This document shows, in pieces, positions 1 through 11,396 of a stretch of DNA of 64,000 nt. The stretch comes from Hydractinia symbiolongicarpus (Eukaryota; Cnidaria; Hydrozoa; Anthoathecata; Hydractiniidae): NCBI RefSeq assembly GCF_029227915.1, contig NC_079880.1, forward strand, positions 6,016,001-6,080,000, given 5' to 3'. The position numbers were made by a program, and so were the translations under genes. The notes below the pieces were generated by a model. It saw only the letters and a list, made by a program, of their open reading frames with translations. It searched no databases and had not been told where the DNA came from. Each line of letters starts with the position of its first letter. The first letter of the stretch is position 1.

Positions 1-13
1 ATTAAGAGTCTCA

Positions 14-35
14 TCAAAAATGAAAACATTTTTGA
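14..35. other. 9-bp inverted repeat with 4-nt loop (example of a recurrent dyad)
   Basis: TCAAAAATG (14-22) and CATTTTTGA (27-35) are perfect reverse complements separated by AAAA. The full 9-bp stem recurs in monomers with the catttttgaaaac form. Monomers with catttttaaaaac keep a 7-bp stem. Type e monomers (catttctgaaaac) and those with atatttttaaatac or atatctttaaatac weaken or break it. The dyad could extrude as a short hairpin or cruciform, or mark a protein-binding site; that role is inference. Confidence 0.8.
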
Positions 36-129
36 AAACTGCAAGTCTCATGCGTTTTAGTGGTGAAAAGATAATTGAAAAAATCGTTTCGGAAATGCGT
101 TTACTCACAGGGTACTTTCTTTGTATACA

Positions 130-143
130 TTCGACTATACGGG
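130..143 (+). other. CENP-B-box-like motif, one base short (example)
   Basis: A-form monomers read TTCG, three bases, A, two bases, CGGG here (ttcgactatacggg). The published CENP-B box core is TTCG, four bases, A, two bases, CGGG. All nine fixed bases are present, but the first spacer is 3 nt instead of 4. B-form monomers have ttttg in place of attcg and lose the TTCG half. Functional binding is not claimed; a 1-nt spacing change would be expected to weaken recognition by mammalian CENP-B. Confidence 0.35.
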
Positions 144-189
144 CCAAGCCCGGGATTTACGGGAAATCGCGGGTTTTCGTTTGCCGGCG

Positions 190-3100
190 ATTAAACAACT
201 TTCATTAAGCGTCTCATCAAAAATGAAAACATTTATGAAAACTACAAGTCTCATGCGTTTTAGTGGTGAAAAAAAAATTTAAAAAATCGTTCGGGAAATG
301 AGTTTACTCCCTGGGTACCTTCTTTGTATACATTCGACTATACGGGCCAAGCCCGGGATTTACGGGAAATCGCGGGATTTCGTTTGCCGGCGATTAAACC
401 TCTTTTATTAAGAGTCTCATCAAAAATGAAAACATTTTTGAAAACTGCAAGTCTCATGCGTTTTAGTGGTGAAAAGATAATTGAAAAAATCGTTTCGGAA
501 ATGCGTTTACTCACAGGGTACTTTCTTTGTATACATTCGACTATACGGGCCAAGCCCGGGATTTACGGGAAATCGCGGGTTTTCGTTTGCCGGCGATTAA
601 ACCTCTTTCATTAAGCGTCTCATCAAAAATAAAAACATTTTTGAAAACTACAAGTCTCATGCGTTTTAGTGGTGAAAATTAATTTAAAATATCGTTTGGG
701 AAATGAGTTTACTCCCTGGGTACTTTCTTTGTATACTTTTGACTATACGGTCCGAGTCCGGGATTTACGGGAAGACGCGGGTTTTCGTTTGCCGGCTATT
801 AAACTTCTTTTATTCAGCGTCTCATCAAAAATGAAAACATTTTTAAAAACCACAAGTCTCGTGCGTTTTAGTGGTGAAAAAATAATTTAAAAAATCGTTC
901 GGGAAATGAGTTTACTCCCTGGGTACTTTCTTTGTATACTTTTGACTATACGGGCCGAGTACGGGATTTACGGGAAGTCGCGGGTTTTCGTTTGCCGGCG
1001 ATTAAACTTCTTTTATTCAGCGTTTCATCAAAAATGAAAATATTTTTAAATACTACAAGTCTCATGGGCTTTAGTGGTGAAATAATAATTTAAAAAATCG
1101 TTTTGGAAATGAGTTTACTCACAGGGTACTTTCTTTGTATACATTCGACTATACGGGCCAAGCCTGGGATTTATGGGAAATCGCGGGTTTTCGTTTGCCG
1201 GCGATTAAACCACTTTTATTAAGCGTCTCATCAAAAATGAAAACATTTCTGAAAACTACAAGTCTCATGCGTTTTAGTGGTGAAAAAATAATTTAAAAAT
1301 TCGTTCGGGAAATGAGTTTACTCACAGGGTACTTTCTTTGTATACATTCGACTATACGGGCCAAGCCCGGGATTTACGGGAAATCGCGGGATTTCGTTTG
1401 CCGGCGATTAAACCTCTTTCATTAAGCGTCTCATCAAAAATAAAAACATTTTTGAAAACTACAAGTCTCATGCGTTTTAGTGGTGAAAATTAATTTAAAA
1501 TATCGTTTGGGAAATGAGTTTACTCCCTGGGTACTTTCTTTGTATACTTTTGACTATACGGGCCGAGTCCGGGATTTACGGGAAATCGCGGGTTTTCGTT
1601 TGCCGGCGATTAAACAACTTTCATTAAGCGTCTCATCAAAAATGAAAACATTTATGAAAACTACAAGTCTCATGCGTTTTAGTGGTGAAAAAAAAATTTA
1701 AAAAATCGTTCGGGAAATGAGTTTACTCCCTGGGTACCTTCTTTGTATACATTCGACTATACGGGCCAAGCCCGGGATTTACGGGAAATCGCGGGATTTC
1801 GTTTGCCGGCGATTAAACCTCTTTTATTAAGAGTCTCATCAAAAATGAAAACATTTTTGAAAACTGCAAGTCTCATGCGTTTTAGTGGTGAAAAGATAAT
1901 TGAAAAAATCGTTTCGGAAATGCGTTTACTCACAGGGTACTTTCTTTGTATACATTCGACTATACGGGCCAAGCCCGGGATTTACGGGAAATCGCGGGTT
2001 TTCGTTTGCCGGCGATTAAACCTCTTTCATTAAGCGTCTCATCAAAAATAAAAACATTTTTGAAAACTACAAGTCTCATGCGTTTTAGTGGTGAAAATTA
2101 ATTTAAAATATCGTTTGGGAAATGAGTTTACTCCCTGGGTACTTTCTTTGTATACTTTTGACTATACGGTCCGAGTCCGGGATTTACGGGAAGACGCGGG
2201 TTTTCGTTTGCCGGCTATTAAACTTCTTTTATTCAGCGTCTCATCAAAAATGAAAACATTTTTAAAAACCACAAGTCTCGTGCGTTTTAGTGGTGAAAAA
2301 ATAATTTAAAAAATCGTTCGGGAAATGAGTTTACTCCCTGGGTACTTTCTTTGTATACTTTTGACTATACGGGCCGAGTACGGGATTTACGGGAAGTCGC
2401 GGGTTTTCGTTTGCCGGCGATTAAACTTCTTTTATTCAGCGTTTCATCAAAAATGAAAATATTTTTAAATACTACAAGTCTCATGGGCTTTAGTGGTGAA
2501 ATAATAATTTAAAAAATCGTTTTGGAAATGAGTTTACTCACAGGGTACTTTCTTTGTATACATTCGACTATACGGGCCAAGCCTGGGATTTATGGGAAAT
2601 CGCGGGTTTTCGTTTGCCGGCGATTAAACCACTTTTATTAAGCGTCTCATCAAAAATGAAAACATTTCTGAAAACTACAAGTCTCATGCGTTTTAGTGGT
2701 GAAAAAATAATTTAAAAATTCGTTCGGGAAATGAGTTTACTCACAGGGTACTTTCTTTGTATACATTCGACTATACGGGCCAAGCCCGGGATTTACGGGA
2801 AATCGCGGGATTTCGTTTGCCGGCGATTAAACCTCTTTCATTAAGCGTCTCATCAAAAATAAAAACATTTTTGAAAACTACAAGTCTCATGCGTTTTAGT
2901 GGTGAAAATTAATTTAAAATATCGTTTGGGAAATGAGTTTACTCCCTGGGTACTTTCTTTGTATACTTTTGACTATACGGGCCGAGTCCGGGATTTACGG
3001 GAAGACGCGGGTTTTCGTTTGCCGGCAATTAAACTACTTTTATTCAGCGTCTCATCAAAATTGAAAACATTTTTAAAAACCACAAGTCTCATGCGTTTTA

Positions 3101-4258
3101 GTGGTGAAAAAATAATTTAAAAAATCGTTCGGGAAATGAGTTTACTCCCTGGGTACTTTCTTTGTATACTTTTGACTATACGGGCCGAGTACGGGATTAA
3201 CGGGAAATCGCGGGATTTCGTTTGCCGGCGATTAAACCTCTTTTATTAAGAGTCTCATCAAAAATGAAAACATTTTTGAAAACTGCAAGTCTCATGCGTT
3301 TTAGTGGTGAAAAGATAATTGAAAAAATCGTTTCGGAAATGCGTTTACTCACAGGGTACTTTCTTTGTATACATTCGACTATACGGGCCAAGCCCGGGAT
3401 TTACGGGAAATCGCGGGTTTTCGTTTGCCGGCGATTAAACCTCTTTCATTAAGCGTCTCATCAAAAATAAAAACATTTTTGAAAACTACAAGTCTCATGC
3501 GTTTTAGTGGTGAAAATTAATTTAAAATATCGTTTGGGAAATGAGTTTACTCCCTGGGTACTTTCTTTGTATACTTTTGACTATACGGGCCGAGTCCGGG
3601 ATTTACGGGAAGACGCGGGTTTTCGTTTGCCGGCTATTAAACTTCTTTTATTCAGCGTCTCATCAAAAATGAAAACATTTTTAAAAACCACAAGTCTCGT
3701 GCGTTTTAGTGGTGAAAAAATAATTTAAAAAATCGTTCGGGAAATGAGTTTACTCCCTGGGTACTTTCTTTGTATACTTTTGACTATACGGGCCGAGTAC
3801 GGGATTTACGGGAAGTCGCGGGTTTTCGTTTGCCGGCGATTAAACTTCTTTTATTCAGCGTTTCATCAAAAATGAAAATATTTTTAAATACTACAAGTCT
3901 CATGGGCTTTAGTGGTGAAATAATAATTTAAAAAATCGTTTTGGAAATGAGTTTACTCACAGGGTACTTTCTTTGTATACATTCGACTATACGGGCCAAG
4001 CCTGGGATTTATGGGAAATCGCGGGTTTTCGTTTGCCGGCGATTAAACCACTTTTATTAAGCGTCTCATCAAAAATGAAAACATTTCTGAAAACTACAAG
4101 TCTCATGCGTTTTAGTGGTGAAAAAATAATTTAAAAATTCGTTCGGGAAATGAGTTTACTCACAGGGTACTTTCTTTGTATACATTCGACTATACGGGCC
4201 AAGCCCGGGATTTACGGGAAATCGCGGGATTTCGTTTGCCGGCGATTAAACCTCTTTT
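190..4258 (+). repeat. 1,419-bp higher-order repeat (7 monomers, ~2.9 copies)
   Basis: Monomer order is f-a-b-c-d-e-b from 204, repeated from 1623, then c-a-b-c-d-e from 3042. Matching positions are spaced 1,419 bp apart (407, 1826, 3245). Rare shared markers include catttatgaaaac at about 228 and 1647, tacggtccgagtcc at about 746 and 2165, and the ctcgtgcg variant in the c monomers. The second copy diverges from the first in its last b monomer (gaagacgcggg and caattaaactac instead of gaaatcgcggg and cgattaaacaac), where the third copy resumes in a different register. Apart from that switch the copies look almost identical by eye. Confidence 0.85.
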
Positions 4259-4439
4259 ATTAAGCGTCTCATCAAATATGAAAACATTTTTGAAAACTGC
4301 AAGTCTCATGCGTTTTAGTGGTGAAAAGATAATTGAAAAAATCGTTTCGGAAATGAGTTTACTCACAGGGTACTTTCTTTGTATACATTCGACTATACGG
4401 GCCAAGCCCGGGATTTACGGGAAATCGCGGGTTTTCGTT

Positions 4440-7340
4440 TGCCGGCGATTAAACCTCTTTCATTAAGCCTCTCATCAAAAATGAAAACATTTTTGAAAAG
4501 TACAAGTCTCATGCGTTTTAGTGGTGAAAATTAATTTAAAATATCGTTTGGGAAATGAGTTTACTCCCTGGGTACTTTCTTTGTATACGTTTGACTATAC
4601 GGGCCGAGTCCGGGATTTACGGGAAGACGCGGGTTTTCGTTTGGCGGCAATTAAACTTCTTTTATTCAGCGTCTCATCAAAAATGAAAACATATTTGAAA
4701 ACTACAAGTCTCATGCGTTTTAGTGGTGAAAAAATAATTTAAAAAATCGTTCGGGAAATGAGTTTACTCCCTGGGTACTTTCTTTGTATACTTTTGACTA
4801 TACGGGCTGAGTCCGGGATTTACGGGAAGACGCGGGTTTTTGTTTGCCGGCGATTAAACTTCTTTTATTCAGCGTCTCATCAAAAATGAAAATATCTTTA
4901 AATACTACAAGTCTCATGGGCTTTAGTGGTGAAATAATAATTTAAAAAATCGTTCGGGAAATGAGTTTACTCACAGGGTACTTTCTTTGTATACATTCAA
5001 ATATACGGGCCAAGACCGGGATTTACGGAAAATCGCAGGTTTTCGTTTGCCGGCGATTAAACCTCTTTCATTATGCGTCTCATCAAAAATGAAAACATTT
5101 TTGAAAACTACAAGTCTCATGCCTTTTAGTGGTGAAAAAAAAATTTAAAAAATCGTTCGGGAAATGAGTTTACTCCCTGGGTACCTTCTTTGTATACATT
5201 CGACTATACGGGCCAAGCCCGGGATTTACGGGAAATCGCGGGATTTCGTTTGCCGGCGATTAAACCTCTTTTATTAAGCGTCTCATCAAAAATCAAAACA
5301 TTTTTGAAAACTGCAAGTCTCATGCGTTTTAGTGGTGAAAAGATAATTGAAAAAATCGTTTCGGAAATGAGTTTACTCACAGGGTACTTTCTTTGTATAC
5401 ATTCGACTATACGGGCCAAGCCCGGGATTTACGGGAAATCGCGGGTTTTCGTTTGCCGGCGATTAAACCTCTTTCATTAAGCGTCTCATCAAAAATGAAA
5501 ACATTTTTGAAAACTACAAGTCTCATGCGTTTTAGTGGTGAAAATTAATTTAAAATATCGTTTGGGAAATGAGTTTACTCCCTGGGTACTTTCTTTGTAT
5601 ACTTTTGACTATACGGGCCGAGTCCGGGATTTACGGAAAGACGCGGGTTTTCGTTTGCCGGCAATTAAACTACTTTTATTCAGCGTCTCATCAAAAATGA
5701 AAACATTTTTAAAAACCACAAGTCTCATGCGTTTTAGTGGTGAAAAAATAATTTAAAAAATCGTTCGGGAAATGAGTTTACTCCCTGGGTACTTTCTTTG
5801 TATACTTTTGACTATACGGGCCGAGTACGGGATTTACGGGAAATCGCGGGATTTCGTTTGCCGGCGATTAAACCTCTTTTATTAAGAGTCTCATCAAAAA
5901 TGAAAACATTTTTGAAAACTGCAAGTCTCATGCGTTTTAGTGGTGAAAAGATAATTGAAAAAATCGTTTCGGAAATGCGTTTACTCACAGGGTACTTTCT
6001 TTGTATACATTCGACTATACGGGCCAAGCCCGGGATTTACGGGAAATCGCGGGTTTTCGTTTGCCGGCGATTAAACCTCTTTCATTAAGCGTCTCATCAA
6101 AAATAAAAACATTTTTGAAAACTACAAGTCTCATGCGTTTTAGTGGTGAAAATTAATTTAAAATATCGTTTGGGAAATGAGTTTACTCTCTGGGTACTTT
6201 CTTTGTATACTTTTGACTATACGGGCCGAGTCCGGGATTTACGGGAAGACGCGGGTTTTCGTTTGCCGGCTATTAAACTTCTTTTATTCAGCGTCTCATC
6301 AAAAATGAAAACATTTTTAAAAACCACAAGTCTCATGCGTTTTAGTGGTGAAAAAATAATTTAAAAAATCGTTCGGGAAATGAGTTTACTCCCTGGGTAC
6401 TTTCTTTGTATACTTTTGACTATACGGGCCGAGTACGGGATTTACGGGAAGTCGCGGGTTTTCGTTTGCCGGCAATTAAACTTCTTTTATTCAGCGTTTC
6501 ATCAAAAATGAAAATATTTTTAAATACTACAAGTCTCATGGGCTTTAGTGGTGAAATAATAATTTAAAAAATCGTTTTGGAAATGAGTTTACTCACAGGG
6601 TACTTTCTTTGTATACATTCGACTATACGGGCCAAGCCTGGGATTTATGGGAAATCGCGGGTTTTCGTTTGCCGGCGATTAAACCACTTTTATTAAGCGT
6701 CTCATCAAAAATGAAAACATTTCTGAAAACTACAAGTCTCATGCGTTTTAGTGGTGAAAAAATAATTTAAAAATTCGTTCGGGAAATGAGTTTACTCACA
6801 GGGTACTTTCTTTGTATACATTCGACTATACGGGCCAAGCCCGGGATTTACGGGAAATCGCGGGATTTCGTTTGCCGGCGATTAAACCACTTTTATTAAG
6901 CGTCTCATCAAAAATGAAAACATTTCTGAAAACTACAAGTCTCATGCGTTTTAGTGGTGAAAAAATAATTTAAAAATTCGTTCGGGAAATGAGTTTACTC
7001 ACAGGGTACTTTCTTTGTATACATTCGACTATACGGGCCAAGCCCGGGATTTACGGGAAATCGCGGGATTTCGTTTGCCGGCGATTAAACCTCTTTTATT
7101 AAGCGTCTCATCAAATATGAAAACATTTTTGAAAACTGCAAGTCTCATGCGTTTTAGTGGTGAAAAGATAATTGAAAAAATCGTTTCGGAAATGAGTTTA
7201 CTCACAGGGTACTTTCTTTGTATACATTCGACTATACGGGCCAAGCCCGGGATTTACGGGAAATCGCGGGTTTTCGTTTGCCGGCGATTAAACCTCTTTC
7301 ATTAAGCCTCTCATCAAAAATGAAAACATTTTTGAAAACT
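4440..7340 (+). repeat. Duplicated ~2.9-kb block, left copy (partner 4,056 bp downstream)
   Basis: The monomer order is b-c-d-f-a-b-c-a-b-c-d-e-e-a plus part of the next unit. It matches 8496-11396 at a constant offset of 4,056 bp. Shared rare variants include acatatttgaaaac, attcaaatatacgggccaagac, cattatgcgtctc, catgccttttag and aaaaatcaaaac. I noted about six substitutions between the copies, for example tatacgttt against tatactttt near 4590, tttggcgg against tttgccgg near 4644, and ctctctggg against ctccctggg near 6187. That implies roughly 99.8% identity, so the duplication is recent. Confidence 0.8.
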
Positions 7341-8365
7341 ACAAGTCTCATGCGTTTTAGTGGTGAAAAAATAATTTAAAAAATCGTTCGGGAAATGAGT
7401 TTACTCCCTGGGTACTTTCTTTGTATACTTTTGACTATACGGGCCGAGTACGGGATTTACGGGAAGTCGCGGGTTTTCGTTTGCCGGCAATTAAACTTCT
7501 TTTATTCAGCGTTTCATCAAAAATGAAAATATTTTTAAATACTACAAGTCTCATGGGCTTTAGTGGTGAAATAATAATTTAAAAAATCGTTTTGGAAATG
7601 AGTTTACTCACAGGGTACTTTCTTTGTATACATTCGACTATACGGGCCAAGCCTGGGATTTATGGGAAATCGCGGGTTTTCGTTTGCCGGCGATTAAACC
7701 ACTTTTATTAAGCGTCTCATCAAAAATGAAAACATTTCTGAAAACTACAAGTCTCATGCGTTTTAGTGGTGAAAAAATAATTTAAAAATTCGTTCGGGAA
7801 ATGAGTTTACTCACAGGGTACTTTCTTTGTATACATTCGACTATACGGGCCAAGCCCGGGATTTACGGGAAATCGCGGGATTTCGTTTGCCGGCGATTAA
7901 ACCACTTTTATTAAGCGTCTCATCAAAAATGAAAACATTTCTGAAAACTACAAGTCTCATGCGTTTTAGTGGTGAAAAAATAATTTAAAAATTCGTTCGG
8001 GAAATGAGTTTACTCACAGGGTACTTTCTTTGTATACATTCGACTATACGGGCCAAGCCCGGGATTTACGGGAAATCGCGGGATTTCGTTTGCCGGCGAT
8101 TAAACCTCTTTTATTAAGCGTCTCATCAAATATGAAAACATTTTTGAAAACTGCAAGTCTCATGCGTTTTAGTGGTGAAAAGATAATTGAAAAAATCGTT
8201 TCGGAAATGAGTTTACTCACAGGGTACTTTCTTTGTATACATTCGACTATACGGGCCAAGCCCGGGATTTACGGGAAATCGCGGGTTTTCGTTTGCCGGC
8301 GATTAAACCTCTTTCATTAAGCCTCTCATCAAAAATGAAAACATTTTTGAAAAGTACAAGTCTCA
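6336..8365 (+). repeat. 1,015-bp tandem duplication of five monomers (c-d-e-e-a)
   Basis: Positions 6336-7350 and 7351-8365 align at an offset of 1,015 bp. Both contain two successive e monomers followed by an a monomer with the catcaaatatgaaaac variant. The right copy ends where aaaagtacaag replaces aaaactacaag. It overlaps the right edge of the 4440-7340 block and separates the two copies of that block, so it probably arose after them or together with them. Confidence 0.75.
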
Positions 8366-8495
8366 TGCGTTTTAGTGGTGAAAATTAATTTAAAATATCG
8401 TTTGGGAAATGAGTTTACTCCCTGGGTACTTTCTTTGTATACTTTTGACTATACGGGCCGAGTCCGGGATTTACGGGAAGACGCGGGTTTTCGTT

Positions 8496-11396
8496 TGCCG
8501 GCAATTAAACCTCTTTCATTAAGCCTCTCATCAAAAATGAAAACATTTTTGAAAAGTACAAGTCTCATGCGTTTTAGTGGTGAAAATTAATTTAAAATAT
8601 CGTTTGGGAAATGAGTTTACTCCCTGGGTACTTTCTTTGTATACTTTTGACTATACGGGCCGAGTCCGGGATTTACGGGAAGACGCGGGTTTTCGTTTGC
8701 CGGCAATTAAACTTCTTTTATTCAGCGTCTCATCAAAAATGAAAACATATTTGAAAACTACAAGTCTCATGCGTTTTAGTGGTGAAAAAATAATTTAAAA
8801 AATCGTTCGGGAAATGAGTTTACTCCCTGGGTACTTTCTTTGTATACTTTTGACTATACGGGCTGAGTCCGGGATTTACGGGAAGACGCGGGTTTTTGTT
8901 TGCCGGCGATTAAACTTCTTTTATTCAGCGTCTCATCAAAAATGAAAATATCTTTAAATACTACAAGTCTCATGGGCTTTAGTGGTGAAATAATAATTTA
9001 AAAAATCGTTCGGGAAATGAGTTTACTCACAGGGTACTTTCTTTGTATACATTCAAATATACGGGCCAAGACCGGGATTTACGGAAAATCGCAGGTTTTC
9101 GTTTGCCGGCGATTAAACCTCTTTCATTATGCGTCTCATCAAAAATGAAAACATTTTTGAAAACTACAAGTCTCATGCCTTTTAGTGGTGAAAAAAAAAT
9201 TTAAAAAATCGTTCGGGAAATGAGTTTACTCCCTGGGTACCTTCTTTGTATACATTCGACTATACGGGCCAAGCCCGGGATTTACGGGAAATCGCGGGAT
9301 TTCGTTTGCCGGCGATTAAACCTCTTTTATTAAGCGTCTCATCAAAAATCAAAACATTTTTGAAAACTGCAAGTCTCATGCGTTTTAGTGGTGAAAAGAT
9401 AATTGAAAAAATCGTTTCGGAAATGAGTTTACTCACAGGGTACTTTCTTTGTATACATTCGACTATACGGGCCAAGCCCGGGATTTACGGGAAATCGCGG
9501 GTTTTCGTTTGCCGGCGATTAAACCTCTTTCATTAAGCGTCTCATCAAAAATGAAAACATTTTTGAAAACTACAAGTCTCATGCGTTTTAGTGGTGAAAA
9601 TTAATTTAAAATATCGTTTGGGAAATGAGTTTACTCCCTGGGTACTTTCTTTGTATACTTTTGACTATACGGGCCGAGTCTGGGATTTACGGAAAGACGC
9701 GGGTTTTCGTTTGCCGGCAATTAAACTACTTTTATTCAGCGTCTCATCAAAAATGAAAACATTTTTAAAAACCACAAGTCTCATGCGTTTTAGTGGTGAA
9801 AAAATAATTTAAAAAATCGTTCGGGAAATGAGTTTACTCCCTGGGTACTTTCTTTGTATACTTTTGACTATACGGGCCGAGTACGGGATTTACGGGAAAT
9901 CGCGGGATTTCGTTTGCCGGCGATTAAACCTCTTTTATTAAGAGTCTCATCAAAAATGAAAACATTTTTGAAAACTGCAAGTCTCATGCGTTTTAGTGGT
10001 GAAAAGATAATTGAAAAAATCGTTTCGGAAATGCGTTTACTCACAGGGTACTTTCTTTGTATACATTCGACTATACGGGCCAAGCCCGGGATTTACGGGA
10101 AATCGCGGGTTTTCGTTTGCCGGCGATTAAACCTCTTTCATTAAGCGTCTCATCAAAAATAAAAACATTTTTGAAAACTACAAGTCTCATGCGTTTTAGT
10201 GGTGAAAATTAATTTAAAATATCGTTTGGGAAATGAGTTTACTCCCTGGGTACTTTCTTTGTATACTTTTGACTATACGGGCCGAGTCCGGGATTTACGG
10301 GAAGACGCGGGTTTTCGTTTGCCGGCTATTAAACTTCTTTTATTCAGCGTCTCATCAAAAATGAAAACATTTTTAAAAACCACAAGTCTCATGCGTTTTA
10401 GTGGTGAAAAAATAATTTAAAAAATCGTTCGGGAAATGAGTTTACTCCCTGGGTACTTTCTTTGTATACTTTTGACTATACGGGCCGAGTACGGGATTTA
10501 CGGGAAGTCGCGGGTTTTCGTTTGCCGGCGATTAAACTTCTTTTATTCAGCGTTTCATCAAAAATGAAAATATTTTTAAATACTACAAGTCTCATGGGCT
10601 TTAGTGGTGAAATAATAATTTAAAAAATCGTTTTGGAAATGAGTTTACTCACAGGGTACTTTCTTTGTATACATTTGACTATACGGGCCAAGCCTGGGAT
10701 TTATGGGAAATCGCGGGTTTTCGTTTGCCGGCGATTAAACCACTTTTATTAAGCGTCTCATCAAAAATGAAAACATTTCTGAAAACTACAAGTCTCATGC
10801 GTTTTAGTGGTGAAAAAATAATTTAAAAATTCGTTCGGGAAATGAGTTTACTCACAGGGTACTTTCTTTGTATACATTCGACTATACGGGCCAAGCCCGG
10901 GATTTACGGGAAATCGCGGGATTTCGTTTGCCGGCGATTAAACCACTTTTATTAAGCGTCTCATCAAAAATGAAAACATTTCTGAAAACTACAAGTCTCA
11001 TGCGTTTTAGTGGTGAAAAAATAATTTAAAAATTCGTTCGGGAAATGAGTTTACTCACAGGGTACTTTCTTTGTATACATTCGACTATACGGGCCAAGCC
11101 CGGGATTTACGGGAAATCGCGGGATTTCGTTTGCCGGCGATTAAACCTCTTTTATTAAGCGTCTCATCAAATATGAAAACATTTTTGAAAACTGCAAGTC
11201 TCATGCGTTTTAGTGGTGAAAAGATAATTGAAAAAATCGTTTCGGAAATGAGTTTACTCACAGGGTACTTTCTTTGTATACATTCGACTATACGGGCCAA
11301 GCCCGGGATTTACGGGAAATCGCGGGTTTTCGTTTGCCGGCGATTAAACCTCTTTCATTAAGCCTCTCATCAAAAATGAAAACATTTTTGAAAAGT
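8496..11396 (+). repeat. Duplicated ~2.9-kb block, right copy
   Basis: This is the partner of 4440-7340 with the same monomer order and rare variants. Private substitutions include gagtctggg near 9678, where the left copy has gagtccggg, and acatttgac near 10671, where the left copy has acattcgac. The block starts inside a b monomer that directly follows another b monomer (about 8318 and 8520), an unusual b-b neighbour pair that marks the junction. Confidence 0.8.

Larger units (their letters stand above)
1..203 (+). repeat. Representative satellite monomer, type a
   Basis: This is the first full monomer, 203 bp, given as a reference unit. Positions 14-35 hold the A/T dyad, 46-60 the conserved catgcgttttag segment, 65-82 the A-rich type-defining block (gaaaagataattgaaa), 121-130 the TGTATACAT stretch, 130-143 a CENP-B-box-like sequence one base short, 149-175 the CGGG-rich cluster beginning with cccggg, and 180-196 the conserved cgtttgccggcgattaa. 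Type a differs from all other types in having ttgaa where they have tttaa or aattaa, which removes a stop codon and explains why the longest frames in the array run through type a monomers. It also carries tgcaag instead of tacaag. Confidence 0.9.

Noticed and set aside
75-90. AATAAA and TATA-like strings as polyadenylation sites or promoters
   Set aside because: They are part of the A/T-rich monomer block, repeat every 203 bp and are not tied to any gene.
180-196. ttcgtttgccggcg as a CENP-B box
   Set aside because: It matches the first half only; the required A and the CGGG half are absent.
204-1622. Multiples of 203 bp as evidence for a fixed genome-wide HOR
   Set aside because: The 1,419-bp unit persists for less than three copies and then changes, so it is a local HOR only.
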